From positions 620,001 through 684,000 of the forward strand of contig NZ_LR134352.1 of assembly GCF_900637185.1 (NCBI RefSeq): a stretch of 64,000 bases of DNA, written 5' to 3'. The notes below the pieces were generated by a model, which saw nothing but the letters and a program-made list of their open reading frames with translations, was not told the origin of the DNA and ran no database searches. Below, piece after piece: positions 34,992 through 44,827 of the stretch; positions within the stretch are counted from its first letter, which is position 1, and each line of letters opens with the position of its first letter. Source of the stretch: Nocardia asteroides. GTDB lineage: Bacteria > Actinomycetota > Actinomycetes > Mycobacteriales > Mycobacteriaceae. The translations under genes were made by a program, and so were the position numbers.

Positions 34992-36407
34992 TTGGATCGC
35001 AAGATCGGCGCCTGGGCGGCGACCCGGCGTCGCGTCGCCCGCGCGATCGCCCTGGCTCGCGCCGACTACGCGGCCGAGACACCGCGACCCGTCGACCCGC
35101 CGGTACCCGCCGATCTGCTGAACCTGCTGTGCCGCATCGGCGTCGCGCTGGTCGGGGCGAGTGAGACCTCGGCGCGGGTGCAGGAGATCCTGGACCGGCT
35201 GTCGCGACGCTACGGCACCGACAACATCCACTTCATGGTGCTGCCCACCGCCGTGTTCGTGCGGGTCCGCACTCCGGAAGGCTCCGCGGTCGACATGCTC
35301 GACGCGTCGGTCGGCACGTTGCCGCTGGACCAGATCGCCGGGCTCTACCGGCTCATCGACAAGATCGAAGCCGACGCGCCGCCGCCGCTGGAGGCGTCGA
35401 AGGAACTCGACGCGATCCTGTCGGCGAAGCCGGGCAGCCCGCCCTGGCTGATCCTGCTCGGCCAGGTGGTGCTGACCGTGGGGCTCGGGATGATGCTCAA
35501 TCCGGCGGCCAGGGCGCTGGTCGGCTACGTGGTGCTAGGTCTGGTCGTCGGGCTGCTGACCCAGTTCGCCGACAAGGTGCGGCTGCTGTCGCTGGCGCTG
35601 CCGGTGCTCGCGGCGGCGCTGGTGGCGATGCTGGCCTTCGGTTTCCCCGGCACGCTGTCGGGTGGGCAGCCGACCCAGCTGGTGGTGCCCGCGATCGCCA
35701 CGCTGCTGCCCGGCGCCATGCTGACCAACGGCACCATCGAGCTGGCGACCGGGTCGATGGTGGCAGGCGCGAGCCGGGTGGTCTACGGCATCAACATGCT
35801 GTTCCTGCTGGCCTTGGGCCTGTACGTGGGCATCAGCCTGCTCGGTGAACTGTCGAGCGCGCCGGTGAGCCAGGCGCAGCTGGGCTGGTGGGCGCCGCTG
35901 GTGGGGGTGCTGCTGATCGGCTACGGGCACTCCTGGCGGTCGAGCGCGCCGCAGAACTCGGTGGGCTGGCTGCTGCTCGTGCTGTATCTGACCTATCTGG
36001 CGCAGTTCCTCGGCAAGACCATCTCGGGGCCGCTCACCGGCACCTTCCTGGGCGGGCTCGTCGCGGTGCCCGCCGCCTATCTGATCCAGGGCCGCACGCA
36101 CGCGCCGCCGCGGCAGGTGGCGTTCCTGCCCGCGTTCTGGATGCTGGTGCCCGGCGGCATCAGCCTCACCGGCGTCTCCGAGGTGGTGCTGCACTCCACC
36201 GGCTCGACGTCGGCCACGGGGCTGGAGGTGGTGGTGTCGGCGCTGCTGTCGGTGATGTCGATCGCGCTGGGCGTGATGGTCGGCTCCGGCCTGATGGCGA
36301 CGCGCACCCCACACATGGGACCGTTCATCGAGACGATGCTGCCGCAGACCCACCTGCCGTGGCAGCACCGGACCGAGCCGCCGGAAAAGTCCGACCCAGA
36401 CAGCTGA
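34992..36407 (+). CDS. thrE: ThrE-family threonine/serine exporter
   Basis: 471 residues. An N-terminal soluble domain (about 40-165, with HFMVLPTAVFVRVRTPEGS) is followed by about ten transmembrane helices, the fused DUF1212/ThrE_2 layout of corynebacterial ThrE. ThrE exports threonine and serine with the proton gradient. The start is TTG 34992 with GGTGAG about 6 nt upstream. Confidence 0.87.
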   Translation: MDRKIGAWAATRRRVARAIALARADYAAETPRPVDPPVPADLLNLLCRIGVALVGASETSARVQEILDRLSRRYGTDNIHFMVLPTAVFVRVRTPEGSAVDMLDASVGTLPLDQIAGLYRLIDKIEADAPPPLEASKELDAILSAKPGSPPWLILLGQVVLTVGLGMMLNPAARALVGYVVLGLVVGLLTQFADKVRLLSLALPVLAAALVAMLAFGFPGTLSGGQPTQLVVPAIATLLPGAMLTNGTIELATGSMVAGASRVVYGINMLFLLALGLYVGISLLGELSSAPVSQAQLGWWAPLVGVLLIGYGHSWRSSAPQNSVGWLLLVLYLTYLAQFLGKTISGPLTGTFLGGLVAVPAAYLIQGRTHAPPRQVAFLPAFWMLVPGGISLTGVSEVVLHSTGSTSATGLEVVVSALLSVMSIALGVMVGSGLMATRTPHMGPFIETMLPQTHLPWQHRTEPPEKSDPDS

Positions 36408-36416
36408 ACCGCCTGG

Positions 36417-37184
36417 TCAGGCGGTGGCGGCGGTGGTCTCGACCGGGGTGGCGCCGACGAGTTCGTCGAAGCGGGCGATCACCTTCTCGTGGTACAGCGC
36501 GAACAGATCCTCGAACAGGGCCAGCTGCGCCTCGGTCGGCGCCGACTCGGCGTCCCACACCGCGAGCAGCGCCCGCCAGACCAGCACGTGCAGATCGGGC
36601 GCCACCGCGAAGTAGGCGGCGATCGCCTCGGGCACCTCGACGACCATGTCGGCCACCGAATTCAGCACGGCGCGTTGCATGCTCATCCCGAGCACGCCGA
36701 GCAGCTTGCGCACCAGGGCGATCTCGGCGGTGATGATCCGCACGTGGTCGGGCACCGGCTGGCGGGCCAGCGCCTCCAGCTCGTCGACGGCGGCGGCGAG
36801 CTCGGCGGGATCGAGTTCCTTCTCGGCCTCGGTGTAACCGAGCAGCGCCTCGAGCACGATGCCGCGCTCCACCTCGACGATGTCGGTGAACATCTCCGCG
36901 GCCACGACCGGCGCGGTCACCGAGAAGCGGAACAGATGCCGATAGACATCCATGCCGCCCTCTTCGCGCACATCGCGGATGGTGAAGCCCTTGCCGCGGC
37001 GAGCCTCGACGAAACCGTAGGACTCGAGCCTGCCGAGGGTGAGTTGCGCGGTGGCCCGGTTCATCCCGAATTCGTCGGCGACCTGGCGGACCGAGGGCAT
37101 CAGGTCACCGGGCCGGTACTCGCCGGTGGCCACCCGGCGCGCCAGTTCGTCGGCGACGTCGGCGACCACCGTCCGGGCTCCCAT
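36417..37184 (-). CDS. GntR/FadR-family transcriptional regulator
   Basis: 255 residues. The winged helix (about 8-70) contains PSVRQVADEFGMNRATAQLTLGRLE; the rest is an all-helical effector domain. It converges on thrE with a 9-bp gap. The effector and targets are unknown. The 294 bp upstream show no gene and no clear promoter. Confidence 0.87.
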   Translation of the reverse strand: MGARTVVADVADELARRVATGEYRPGDLMPSVRQVADEFGMNRATAQLTLGRLESYGFVEARRGKGFTIRDVREEGGMDVYRHLFRFSVTAPVVAAEMFTDIVEVERGIVLEALLGYTEAEKELDPAELAAAVDELEALARQPVPDHVRIITAEIALVRKLLGVLGMSMQRAVLNSVADMVVEVPEAIAAYFAVAPDLHVLVWRALLAVWDAESAPTEAQLALFEDLFALYHEKVIARFDELVGATPVETTAATA

Positions 37185-37478
37185 CGAAACAACACCTCTC
37201 GGTCATCATCCGGCTACGTCCCAGACAGTTTATGCGCTCGCACTCCGGCCCGCACGCACCCGCGACCGCTGTGGGGCGGTTCACGCCGACGCGCCGATCA
37301 TCCACCCGAACCGACCGAGCGGCCTGTTCGGCAAGCAGCAGGCAACGTTCCCGAACGGCACGCGGAGTACCGGACAACCGGTGGAAACTCGCAAGACAAC
37401 GCGACTATGTGGATCAGACAGCGTTGCGCGACATCATGTTCGGTTACCCCCGCAACCTGACGGCAAAACGGCCGATCC

Positions 37479-39851
37479 TCAGATCATGTCCTTCTCACCC
37501 ATCCAGCGCATGATCGGCCAGCCCAGCAGGACGGGAATCCAGCAGGTCAGCACGCGGTAGAGCAGGACGGCGGGGACCGCGATCTCGGCGGGGACGCCGA
37601 AGGCGGCCAGACCACCGATCAGCGCCGCCTCCACCGCGCCGACGCCGCCGGGTGTGGGCGCGGCCGAGGCCAGCGTGCCGCCGATCATGGTGACGATGGT
37701 GACGGCGACGAAGTCGGTCCCGCCGCCGAAGGCCTCGACACTGACCCACAGCGCCAGCGCCTGCCCGAGCGTGATCGCCCCGCAGCCGCCCACGATCATC
37801 GAGAACCGGATCGGGTCGCGCGCCAGATCGGCCAGTTCGCCGAGCACTTCCTTGAGCTGCGGGCGCACCGAATGATTCACCCAGCGCCGCAGTGTCGGCA
37901 CGAACATGAACGCGCCGATCAGGCCGACACCCACACCGGCGGCCAGGTACAGCACCGTCGCGTCGGGCACGATGTGCGCGAGATTGGTGGAGGTGCCCGC
38001 CACGATGCTGAAGACCACCAGCAGCACCAGGTGGGTGATCACCTGCACCGACTGTTGCAGCGCCACCGCGGCGGTGGCCCGCATCGTCGTCATGCCCGCC
38101 TTCTGCAGGAAGCGCACGCTCAGCGCGAGACCGCCGACACCGGCGGGCGTCGTGGTGGCGACGAAGGTGTTGGCCAGCTGTTCCAGGAACAGATCGCGGA
38201 ACCGCGCCACCCAGCCCGCGCAGGCGCCGAGCGCGGCCGCCGCGGCGACATAGGTGATCGCCGAGATCACCAGACCGAGCAGCGCCCACCACCAGTTCAG
38301 CGTGCGCAGCTGGCTGAAGAAGGTCGGCACCTGGCTGAAGAACGGATAGGCCACGTAGACCAGCGCGAACAGCAGCACCAGCTGGATCAGCTGATTGCGG
38401 CTGAACCGGGTGAGCTGTTCGGACTGGATGCGGTCGTGCCCGGTTCGCTCGCGCACCTCCTCGCGGGCGGTGGCCATCACCTTGGTCCACTGCGGCACCG
38501 ACTTGCGGATCCCGTTCGGCATGGCCGATTTGGTCAGCCGCCGGGCCGCGGTGACGACGGCGCGCTCACCGAGCACGTCGATCGCCGCCGACACCGCCTC
38601 GTGCTTGCCGTACAGCGAGGTCGTGCTCACCAGCAGCTGGGCGATGTCGGTCTGGCGCTGGGCCTCGGAGGCGCCGAACTCGGCGGCGGCGAAACCGCCG
38701 AACAGGGTGTCGCCCTGGCTGACCCGCACGTAGTCGGGCGGCAGATCGCCCATGCTGATCTGGTTCTCGTGCAGTTTCGCCAGCGACCGCCACACCCCTG
38801 GCAGCACCTGCGCCGACAGTTTCCGGATCGGCGTTCCGTGGGGAACGGTGTGCGCGTACAGCATCCAGCCACGGTCCAGTCCGGCCACCGCGACCTGATG
38901 GCAGTCGGCCATTCCGAGATCGCCGATCGCGATGCCCATCAGCGCGCGGTGCTCCACCGCCCGGTGCATCGAACCGTGCAGCGGCGCGGTCTCGCCGGAG
39001 CGGAAGGTGATCCAGCGCCACAGCTGTTTCACCGCGCCGAAGCTGCGCTGGTTCTTGCCGTACATCTCGACGACGATCTCGCGCTCGGGCCCGTCGACCG
39101 TGGTGCCGAGCAGCAGCGGCCCCCGCCCGGCGGGCCGGTCGACCCGGAAGGCGCGCACGGTATAGCCGCGCCGGGCCAGTACCCGCACCGCCGCCTCCAG
39201 CGGTACCTCGAGCGCGGGCGTGCCGACCAGCCAGACGATCACCGCGCCCACCAGCCAGCCGACCACCAGCCCGAACATCGCCCTGGCCGGCACCACCGAG
39301 CTGACCACCAGGTGGATCGGCGCGAACATCAACAGCAGGAACCACATCCAGCGCCGCGGGCGCACCGGCAGCCAGGGGCTGGACACGGTGAGCATGGCCG
39401 CGAGCATGGCGATCCAGCGCGGATCGTCGAGGAACTGGGCCAGGAAGGTGTCGAAGCGGTCCGGTACCGGCAGATGCCATTTCGGCGTCGAGATACCGGT
39501 GCCGGTGGTGGACAGCGCCAGCAACGCGAGCAGGCCCGCCGCGGCGTAGCCGGCCAGCAGCTTCCACTGCCTGCGCAGCACCAGTTCGATCAGGATCGCG
39601 AACGGCAGGGCCAGGATGAGCATGCCGTAGACGAGATAGACCAGCGTCGACTGATCGGGGCTGAGGAAATCGACGATCTTGGACACCGAACGTTCCAGCG
39701 CGAGCCATTCCGGCCGGGTGATCAACGAGCCCGCAACCACCATACCGACCGCGATCGCCGCCAGCACGACCCGGATGATGTCGCTGGTCCGCCGGATCAG
39801 CGGCTGCAGGAGACTTCCCGTGACCGGGATCTCCCGACCGTCGACTCGCAT
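37479..39851 (-). CDS. Polytopic flippase-like protein with a degenerate kinase-like domain
   Basis: 790 residues from ATG 39851. About six N-terminal transmembrane helices, then a soluble middle (about 230-440) resembling an aminoglycoside-kinase/protein-kinase-like fold whose catalytic loop reads SMGDLPPDYVRV (Asp kept, His and Asn lost), then a C-terminal LPG_synthase_TM/flippase-like domain (about 490-780, with TPAGVGGLALSVRFLQKAG and PTPGGVGAVEAALIGGL). Possibly flips a lipid or polyprenyl-linked molecule. Start could also be 39896. Confidence 0.78.
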   Translation of the reverse strand: MRVDGREIPVTGSLLQPLIRRTSDIIRVVLAAIAVGMVVAGSLITRPEWLALERSVSKIVDFLSPDQSTLVYLVYGMLILALPFAILIELVLRRQWKLLAGYAAAGLLALLALSTTGTGISTPKWHLPVPDRFDTFLAQFLDDPRWIAMLAAMLTVSSPWLPVRPRRWMWFLLLMFAPIHLVVSSVVPARAMFGLVVGWLVGAVIVWLVGTPALEVPLEAAVRVLARRGYTVRAFRVDRPAGRGPLLLGTTVDGPEREIVVEMYGKNQRSFGAVKQLWRWITFRSGETAPLHGSMHRAVEHRALMGIAIGDLGMADCHQVAVAGLDRGWMLYAHTVPHGTPIRKLSAQVLPGVWRSLAKLHENQISMGDLPPDYVRVSQGDTLFGGFAAAEFGASEAQRQTDIAQLLVSTTSLYGKHEAVSAAIDVLGERAVVTAARRLTKSAMPNGIRKSVPQWTKVMATAREEVRERTGHDRIQSEQLTRFSRNQLIQLVLLFALVYVAYPFFSQVPTFFSQLRTLNWWWALLGLVISAITYVAAAAALGACAGWVARFRDLFLEQLANTFVATTTPAGVGGLALSVRFLQKAGMTTMRATAAVALQQSVQVITHLVLLVVFSIVAGTSTNLAHIVPDATVLYLAAGVGVGLIGAFMFVPTLRRWVNHSVRPQLKEVLGELADLARDPIRFSMIVGGCGAITLGQALALWVSVEAFGGGTDFVAVTIVTMIGGTLASAAPTPGGVGAVEAALIGGLAAFGVPAEIAVPAVLLYRVLTCWIPVLLGWPIMRWMGEKDMI

Positions 39852-40011
39852 GAGCCGCACGATACACACCGACACGCCGCCGACCCGCCGTGACATCGCA
39901 CAATCCGCAGGTCATCGTCGGCTGGGTGAAGACCGTCACAGGCCGTCACATCGGGCGGCGCCACCGCGTCCAGGAAGCAGGGAAACACTCACTCCGCCGG
40001 AAGGAACTCCC

Positions 40012-40938
40012 ATGCAGGTTCTGCTCGCAGGCGCCACCGGCGCCATCGGCCGTCCGCTGATCCGCGCGCTCACCGCCAGCGGTCACCAGGTGCGCGCCAT
40101 CGTGCGCAATCCCGACGCGCACCCGCTGGTGCGCGAGCTCGGCGCCGAGCCGGTCACCGGCGACGTACTCGACCGTGACGGGCTGCTGCGCGCCCTCGAC
40201 GGCACCGCCGCCGACGCCGTCGTCCACGAGGCCACCGCGCTGCGCGATGCCAAGGTGCAGCGCCGGATTCCGGCCGACGACCCGACCGGCCTGCTGCGCA
40301 CCGTCGGCACCGCCAATCTGCTGGCCGCCGCCGAGCTGGTGGGCGCCGGCCGCTTCGTCACCCAGTCGCTGATCCTGGGCTACGGCTACCGGGATCACGG
40401 CGACCGGCCGCTGACCGAACGCGACCCGTTCGGGGTCTACACCGGCGGCGTGGCCGACGAGGTGGTGCGCGCGACCGTCGCCGGGGAGCAGCAGGTCTTC
40501 GACGCGCCGGTCGACGGGATCGCGCTGCGGTACGGCCTGTTCTACGGCCCCGGCGCGTTCAGCGACCTGTTCGCCGACATGATGCGCAAGCACAGCCCGG
40601 TCGGCCCGCTCGGCGCGGGCGGCGTGAACAGCTGGCTGCACGTCGAGGACGCCGCCGCGGCGACGGTGGCCGCGCTCGAACGCGGCGTGGCGGGCCGCGC
40701 CTACAACCTCGCCGACGACACTCCGATCACCTGGCGCGAGTTCTTCGCCGAGGTCGCCCGCAGCCAGGGCACGCCCCGCCCGATCCGGCTGCCCGCGTGG
40801 ATGATCAAGCTGGCGGTGCCCTATATCGGTGCGCTCATGGTGGACACCTCGATGCGGATCTCGAGCGCGCTGGCGCACGAGGAGCTGGGGTGGCGGCCGC
40901 GCTACGCGAGTGTGGCGCAGGGGCTGGCCGCGCGCTGA
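40012..40938 (+). CDS. NAD-dependent epimerase/dehydratase (atypical SDR)
   Basis: 308 residues. Rossmann motif LLAGATGAIGRPL at the N-terminus; a later LRYGLFYGPGAF and the C-terminal ELGWRPRYASVAQGL are typical of extended SDRs. ATG 40012 has GGAAGGA 7 nt upstream. Standalone; substrate unknown. Confidence 0.85.
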   Translation: MQVLLAGATGAIGRPLIRALTASGHQVRAIVRNPDAHPLVRELGAEPVTGDVLDRDGLLRALDGTAADAVVHEATALRDAKVQRRIPADDPTGLLRTVGTANLLAAAELVGAGRFVTQSLILGYGYRDHGDRPLTERDPFGVYTGGVADEVVRATVAGEQQVFDAPVDGIALRYGLFYGPGAFSDLFADMMRKHSPVGPLGAGGVNSWLHVEDAAAATVAALERGVAGRAYNLADDTPITWREFFAEVARSQGTPRPIRLPAWMIKLAVPYIGALMVDTSMRISSALAHEELGWRPRYASVAQGLAAR

Positions 40939-40942
40939 GCGC

Positions 40943-41884
40943 TCAGTGCCGGGCCCGCGCGGCGACGGCGGCGCGGTCGTGGGCGGGGATCAGTTCGATG
41001 TCGCCGGGCAGGGCGTGCAGGCGGTGCACGGTCTCGAAGGCGGCGTCGCGGTCGGCGTCGAGCAGTTCGCCGAGCAGCGGCGCCTTCTCCCGGATGAGCC
41101 GCACCTGCAGGGTGCTCCACACCGCGTCGCCCGCCAGCAGTACCCGCGTGCCGTCGTCCACCGCGAGCAGCACGCCGACGCTGCCCGGCGTGTGCCCGGC
41201 CAGGTCGACCAGCAGCACCGAGCCGTCACCGAACAGGTCATGGCTGCGCGCGAAGGTGAGCACGGGCGGTCCGTCGAGTTCGTAGAGGTCGAAGACCCGG
41301 CCGCGCAGCGGGCCGCGCGCGACCCCGATCGGAGCGTGCGATCCGCCCATGGCCCAGTGGTATTCGGCGGCAGGCACCCGGATCGGTACCCAGCCGGGCA
41401 GTTCGTACAGGCCCGCGACGTGGTCCCAGTGCAGGTGCGTCGGGAGGACGAAATCGATGTCGGCGCCGTCCAATTCGTGCGCGGCGAGCGCTTCGCTGAG
41501 GCCCCGCACCGGCCGGTCGGGGGCGACCAGCAGCGGGACGGGGAACGGCAGCTCGGGCAGTACCCGCTGGTGCACGCCCGCGCAGATCGCCGGGTCCACC
41601 AGGAAGGTGGCGGCGGGGTGACGCACCAGGAAGGTCGACATGGTCAGCGGCGTCGAAGCCACCGTGCGCACGCCTTCGGCCACGATGGTGGTCGGGGCGG
41701 ACAGGTCGGCCTGCACCAGCGCGGTGAGGCCGACGGTGGTGCGCGCCGGGGGAATCGGCGCCGGCACCAGGTCGGCGAGGAAGGCCGCGTCGCGCCCACG
41801 CGGACACACCAGCCGGGGCACCGTCGCGGCAGCGGCGACGCAGCAGGCGAGAAGCGTCGATAACATCGGACTGCGCTCACCCAT
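40943..41884 (-). CDS. Metallo-beta-lactamase-fold hydrolase
   Basis: 313 residues from ATG 41884 (GGTGA 5 nt upstream). The full metal-ligand set is visible: THLHWDH, AGHTPGS (His), LLAGDAVWS (Asp) and IPAHD (His). An N-terminal hydrophobic stretch (LSTLLACCVAAAATV) may anchor or export it. The substrate could be a lactone, thioester or similar. Confidence 0.83.
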   Translation of the reverse strand: MGERSPMLSTLLACCVAAAATVPRLVCPRGRDAAFLADLVPAPIPPARTTVGLTALVQADLSAPTTIVAEGVRTVASTPLTMSTFLVRHPAATFLVDPAICAGVHQRVLPELPFPVPLLVAPDRPVRGLSEALAAHELDGADIDFVLPTHLHWDHVAGLYELPGWVPIRVPAAEYHWAMGGSHAPIGVARGPLRGRVFDLYELDGPPVLTFARSHDLFGDGSVLLVDLAGHTPGSVGVLLAVDDGTRVLLAGDAVWSTLQVRLIREKAPLLGELLDADRDAAFETVHRLHALPGDIELIPAHDRAAVAARARH

Positions 41885-42025
41885 AACTGTCACCGTAGGC
41901 GATCCCCCAGACCCCGACCACCGGTCTCTTTCCCCGGCCGGTAGCCCGATACCGATCGCGCAAACAAACGACAACATCCAGCGACCGTTCCGCTAACCCC
42001 GGCGAGATCGGCGGATGATGAGGCG

Positions 42026-42415
42026 ATGGCAGAGCAACTCGTCCAGGTGCAGTGGAAGAACGCCCCGGAAGATCACGACTATCCGGCCGCGGCCGACTAC
42101 CTCGACCTGGTGGCCGACAAGCCGGTGGTCGCGGCGATCATCGCCGATCTCCGCAGCGCACCGGTGGTCGTGAAGAAGGCGAAAGACATTCTGCGCGCGT
42201 CCCGGCTCGACGCGCTCACCCCCGACAATCCGCACGTCCGCAAGGACCTGCTCAAGATCAACGAGGGCCGGAAGCTCTCGCCGATCCTGCTGGTCCGTGG
42301 CGACTGCCGCAAGAATGTGCCGATGCTGATCGCCGACGGCTACCACCGGGTGTGCGCACTCTACTTCGCCGACGAGAACGCCGAGATCCCGGCCAAGATC
42401 GCCGCGATGCCGTGA
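42026..42415 (+). CDS. Small ParB/Srx-fold-like protein
   Basis: 129 residues. Its C-terminal half (NEGRKLSPILLVRGD, then LIADGYHRVCALYFAD) looks like the ParB/sulfiredoxin fold. The TGA overlaps the GTG of the antiporter gene by 4 bases, so the two are coupled. The function is unknown; it may modulate the antiporter. Confidence 0.7.
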   Translation: MAEQLVQVQWKNAPEDHDYPAAADYLDLVADKPVVAAIIADLRSAPVVVKKAKDILRASRLDALTPDNPHVRKDLLKINEGRKLSPILLVRGDCRKNVPMLIADGYHRVCALYFADENAEIPAKIAAMP

Positions 42416-43542
42416 CCTTCGCGACCCTGGCGCTGGTCGTCGCGCTCGGGGTGATCGGACCGCTGCTCGCCCTGCCGAAACGACTGCATCTGCCCGTACT
42501 GCTCGGCGAACTGCTGGCCGGGATCGTCTTCGGGACGACCGGCCTGCAGATCCTCGACCCCACCGATCCGATCTTCGTCTTCCTGGCCGACATGGGTTTC
42601 GCGCTGGTGATGTTCGCGGCGGGCACACACGTGCCGGTGCGCGATCCCGCCGTACGCGGCGCGCTCGGCGCCGGCATCGTGCGGGCGGCGCTGGTCGGCG
42701 TGGTGGCGGCGGTCGCGGGGTGGGCGGTGGCGGCGGTCTTCGACATCGGGCATGCCGCGATCTACGCGGTGCTGATGGCGTCGTCCTCGGCGGCCATGGC
42801 CCTGCCGATCATCGACTCGCTGCGGTTGAGCGGTCCGCCGGTGCTGGCGCTGACGGCCCAGGTCGCCATCGCCGACACCGCGTGCATCGTCGCCCTGCCG
42901 CTGGTGATCGACCCGGGCAACGCGGCGCGAGCCGCGCTCGGTGCGGTGGTGATCGCGGCGTGCGGCGGCGTGATGTTCCTGATCCTGCGCTACGTGCAGA
43001 AGACCGGCGCGCAACGGCAGGTGCATGAAGTCTCGGAGGAACGGAAGTTCACCTTGGAGCTGCGGGTGAGCCTGGTGCTGGTGTTCGCGCTGTGCGGCGT
43101 GGCCAGCGCGATGCATGTCTCGATCATGCTCGGCGGCTTCGTGGCTGGACTGGCGGTGGCAGGCATCGGCGAACCCCGCCGGGTCGCCAAGCAGGTGTTC
43201 GCGATCAGCGACGGACTACTGGCGCCGCTGTTCTTCGTCTGGCTCGGCGCGAAGCTGAATCTGCGCGAATTCGGGGAGCACCCGCAGTTCATCCTGCTCG
43301 GCGTCACGCTCGGACTCGGCGCGGTCGTGGTGCACTGGTCGACGCGGCTGATCGGCCAGCCGTTGGCCTACGGCACGCTGGCGGCGGCCCAGATCGGGGT
43401 GCCGGTCGCGGCGGTGACGGTGGGTAGTCAGCTGGGTGTGCTCGTGCCCGGCGAGGGGTCGGCGATCATGCTGGCCACCCTGTGCACGATCGCGGGCGCG
43501 ACCGTGGCGGCGAGCCGGCTGGCGGCGAAGGCGCCGGTCTAG
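42412..43542 (+). CDS. Kef-type cation:proton antiporter (CPA2)
   Basis: 376 residues with about 12 transmembrane helices and the family pattern (LPVLLGELLAGIVFG, SSSAAMALPIIDS, GAKLNLREF). No TrkA-N domain, so it is a membrane-only form. GTG 42412 overlaps the previous stop (GTGA). Its 3' end overlaps the convergent S4 gene by 4 bp. Confidence 0.87.
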   Translation: MTFATLALVVALGVIGPLLALPKRLHLPVLLGELLAGIVFGTTGLQILDPTDPIFVFLADMGFALVMFAAGTHVPVRDPAVRGALGAGIVRAALVGVVAAVAGWAVAAVFDIGHAAIYAVLMASSSAAMALPIIDSLRLSGPPVLALTAQVAIADTACIVALPLVIDPGNAARAALGAVVIAACGGVMFLILRYVQKTGAQRQVHEVSEERKFTLELRVSLVLVFALCGVASAMHVSIMLGGFVAGLAVAGIGEPRRVAKQVFAISDGLLAPLFFVWLGAKLNLREFGEHPQFILLGVTLGLGAVVVHWSTRLIGQPLAYGTLAAAQIGVPVAAVTVGSQLGVLVPGEGSAIMLATLCTIAGATVAASRLAAKAPV

Positions 43543-43931
43543 TCGGCGCGACCCATCAGTCGATCGGTTTCGCGGCGTTCCCGCTTGGTCGGCCTGCCCG
43601 CTCCGCGTTCACGCTGCGGAATGGAGGCGAGCAGTTCCTTCGACGGGGGCGGCGGGCTGCGGTCGATCATGCACTGCGCGGCGATCGGTGGTCCGACGCG
43701 CTTGTGGATGATCCGTTCGACGATGACGATCCGCTCTATCCCGCCGTGCCGGATCTTCACCTCGTCACCGAGCTTCACCTGCTGAGCGGGCTTCACGGTG
43801 ACGCCGTTGATCCGCACGTGTCCGGCTCGGCAGGCTTCCGCCGCGGCCGACCGGGTCTTGAACAATCGAACCGCCCAGGTCCAGGAGTCCACACGGGCCT
43901 GGGTGGTGGAACGTTGTTCTGCGGGGCTCAC
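43539..43931 (-). CDS. S4-domain RNA-binding protein, Hsp15-like
   Basis: 130 residues. The S4 domain (about 12-70: RVDSWTWAVRLFKTRSAAAEACRAG, split by me as RVDSWTWAVR and LFKTRSAAAE) is followed by a basic tail, as in heat-shock protein 15, which recycles stalled 50S subunits. Length is typical. Confidence 0.85.
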   Translation of the reverse strand: MSPAEQRSTTQARVDSWTWAVRLFKTRSAAAEACRAGHVRINGVTVKPAQQVKLGDEVKIRHGGIERIVIVERIIHKRVGPPIAAQCMIDRSPPPPSKELLASIPQRERGAGRPTKRERRETDRLMGRAD

Positions 43932-43934
43932 CCC

Positions 43935-44558
43935 TTAGACGATACGGCGAGCCGTCACGACGTCGTCGGCGCTGAGGTGGGTGTAGGACACCGGGGTGCC
44001 CGACTGCACCGCGTTCAGCAGCTGGCCGTTGCCCGCGTAGATGCCGACGTGGCCGCCACCGTTGGTGATGACGATGTCACCGGCCTGCAGGTTGTCGAAC
44101 GAGACCGGCGCGCCGACGTGCGACTGCTCGAAGCTGGTGCGCGGCAGTTCGATACCGGCCTGGCGGTACGCCCACTGCACGAGGCCGGAGCAGTCGAAGC
44201 TCGACGGGCCGGCGGCACCCCAGGAGTACACGGCGCCCAGCTTGGTGCGGGCGGCGTCGAGAGCGACGTTGCCCGCGCTCTGCTGCTGCTGGAAGGGGTT
44301 GTCGAAGTTGACCGACGGCAGTTGCGGAGCTGCCTGGCCCTGCGGCGCCACCATCGACTGCAGCTGCTTCTCCAGCTGCTGCGCGGGCTGCTCGAGCTCG
44401 GGCGGCAGGTCGAAATTGCCGAGACCGGGAATGTTGATCGTGGCGGCCTGCGAAATCGCGGGCATCGCACCGGTAGTGGCGGCCACTGCACCCATGACGA
44501 GCGCACCCTTGACGGAATTCGGCAGTCGAGAATCCCGCTGCAAGCTGTGTTTACCCAC
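43935..44558 (-). CDS. Secreted NlpC/P60 cell-wall endopeptidase
   Basis: 207 residues. Signal peptide about 1-38 (GALVMGAVAATTGAMPAIS). A Gln/Pro-rich linker precedes the NlpC/P60 catalytic domain (about 95-207): FDCSGLVQWAY has the catalytic Cys, GGGHVGIY the His and the third polar residue follows. It cleaves D-Glu-mDAP bonds in peptidoglycan. GTG 44558 has GGAG about 10 nt upstream inside a predicted stem (see the leader entry). Confidence 0.9.
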   Translation of the reverse strand: MGKHSLQRDSRLPNSVKGALVMGAVAATTGAMPAISQAATINIPGLGNFDLPPELEQPAQQLEKQLQSMVAPQGQAAPQLPSVNFDNPFQQQQSAGNVALDAARTKLGAVYSWGAAGPSSFDCSGLVQWAYRQAGIELPRTSFEQSHVGAPVSFDNLQAGDIVITNGGGHVGIYAGNGQLLNAVQSGTPVSYTHLSADDVVTARRIV

Positions 44559-44564
44559 CGAGAC

Positions 44565-44638
44565 GAGTCTCCGATCTTGCTGCTCTCCCGCCGCTGCGCC
44601 GAAATCGCTTGGCGATGACGACTATTCGACGGAGACTC
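44565..44638 (-). promoter_or_regulatory. Structured leader that can hide the NlpC/P60 ribosome site
   Basis: On the minus strand the Shine-Dalgarno segment CGGAGACTC (44573-44565) is fully complementary to GAGTCTCCG (44638-44630) 56 nt upstream. A further 6-bp hairpin lies at 44648-44665. The RNA can therefore mask the GGAG. It could be a riboswitch or thermosensor. I could not match it to the c-di-AMP (ydaO) consensus often found before such genes. Confidence 0.4.
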
Positions 44639-44827
44639 AATGGCGCCGCTTCTCTGACGAAGCGACAGACTCCACTAAGTCACGAGAAGATTACGGCCTG
44701 TGATGCGGCCTGTCCAGCGAAGCACGCAAGTTGTTTTCCCGCAGCCGTGAAAGCCCAGAACACAGGCTTCGCCCCCGGCGTGTCGCCACGCGTCACGAAT
44801 CTATCGCGCCGCGCGGCGGAAGCGTTA

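Noticed and set aside
44559..44827. A c-di-AMP (ydaO) riboswitch before the NlpC/P60 gene
   Set aside because: The conserved GGGTGAA and GGGGGA-type segments of that class are not present by eye; only the inverted repeats are reported.
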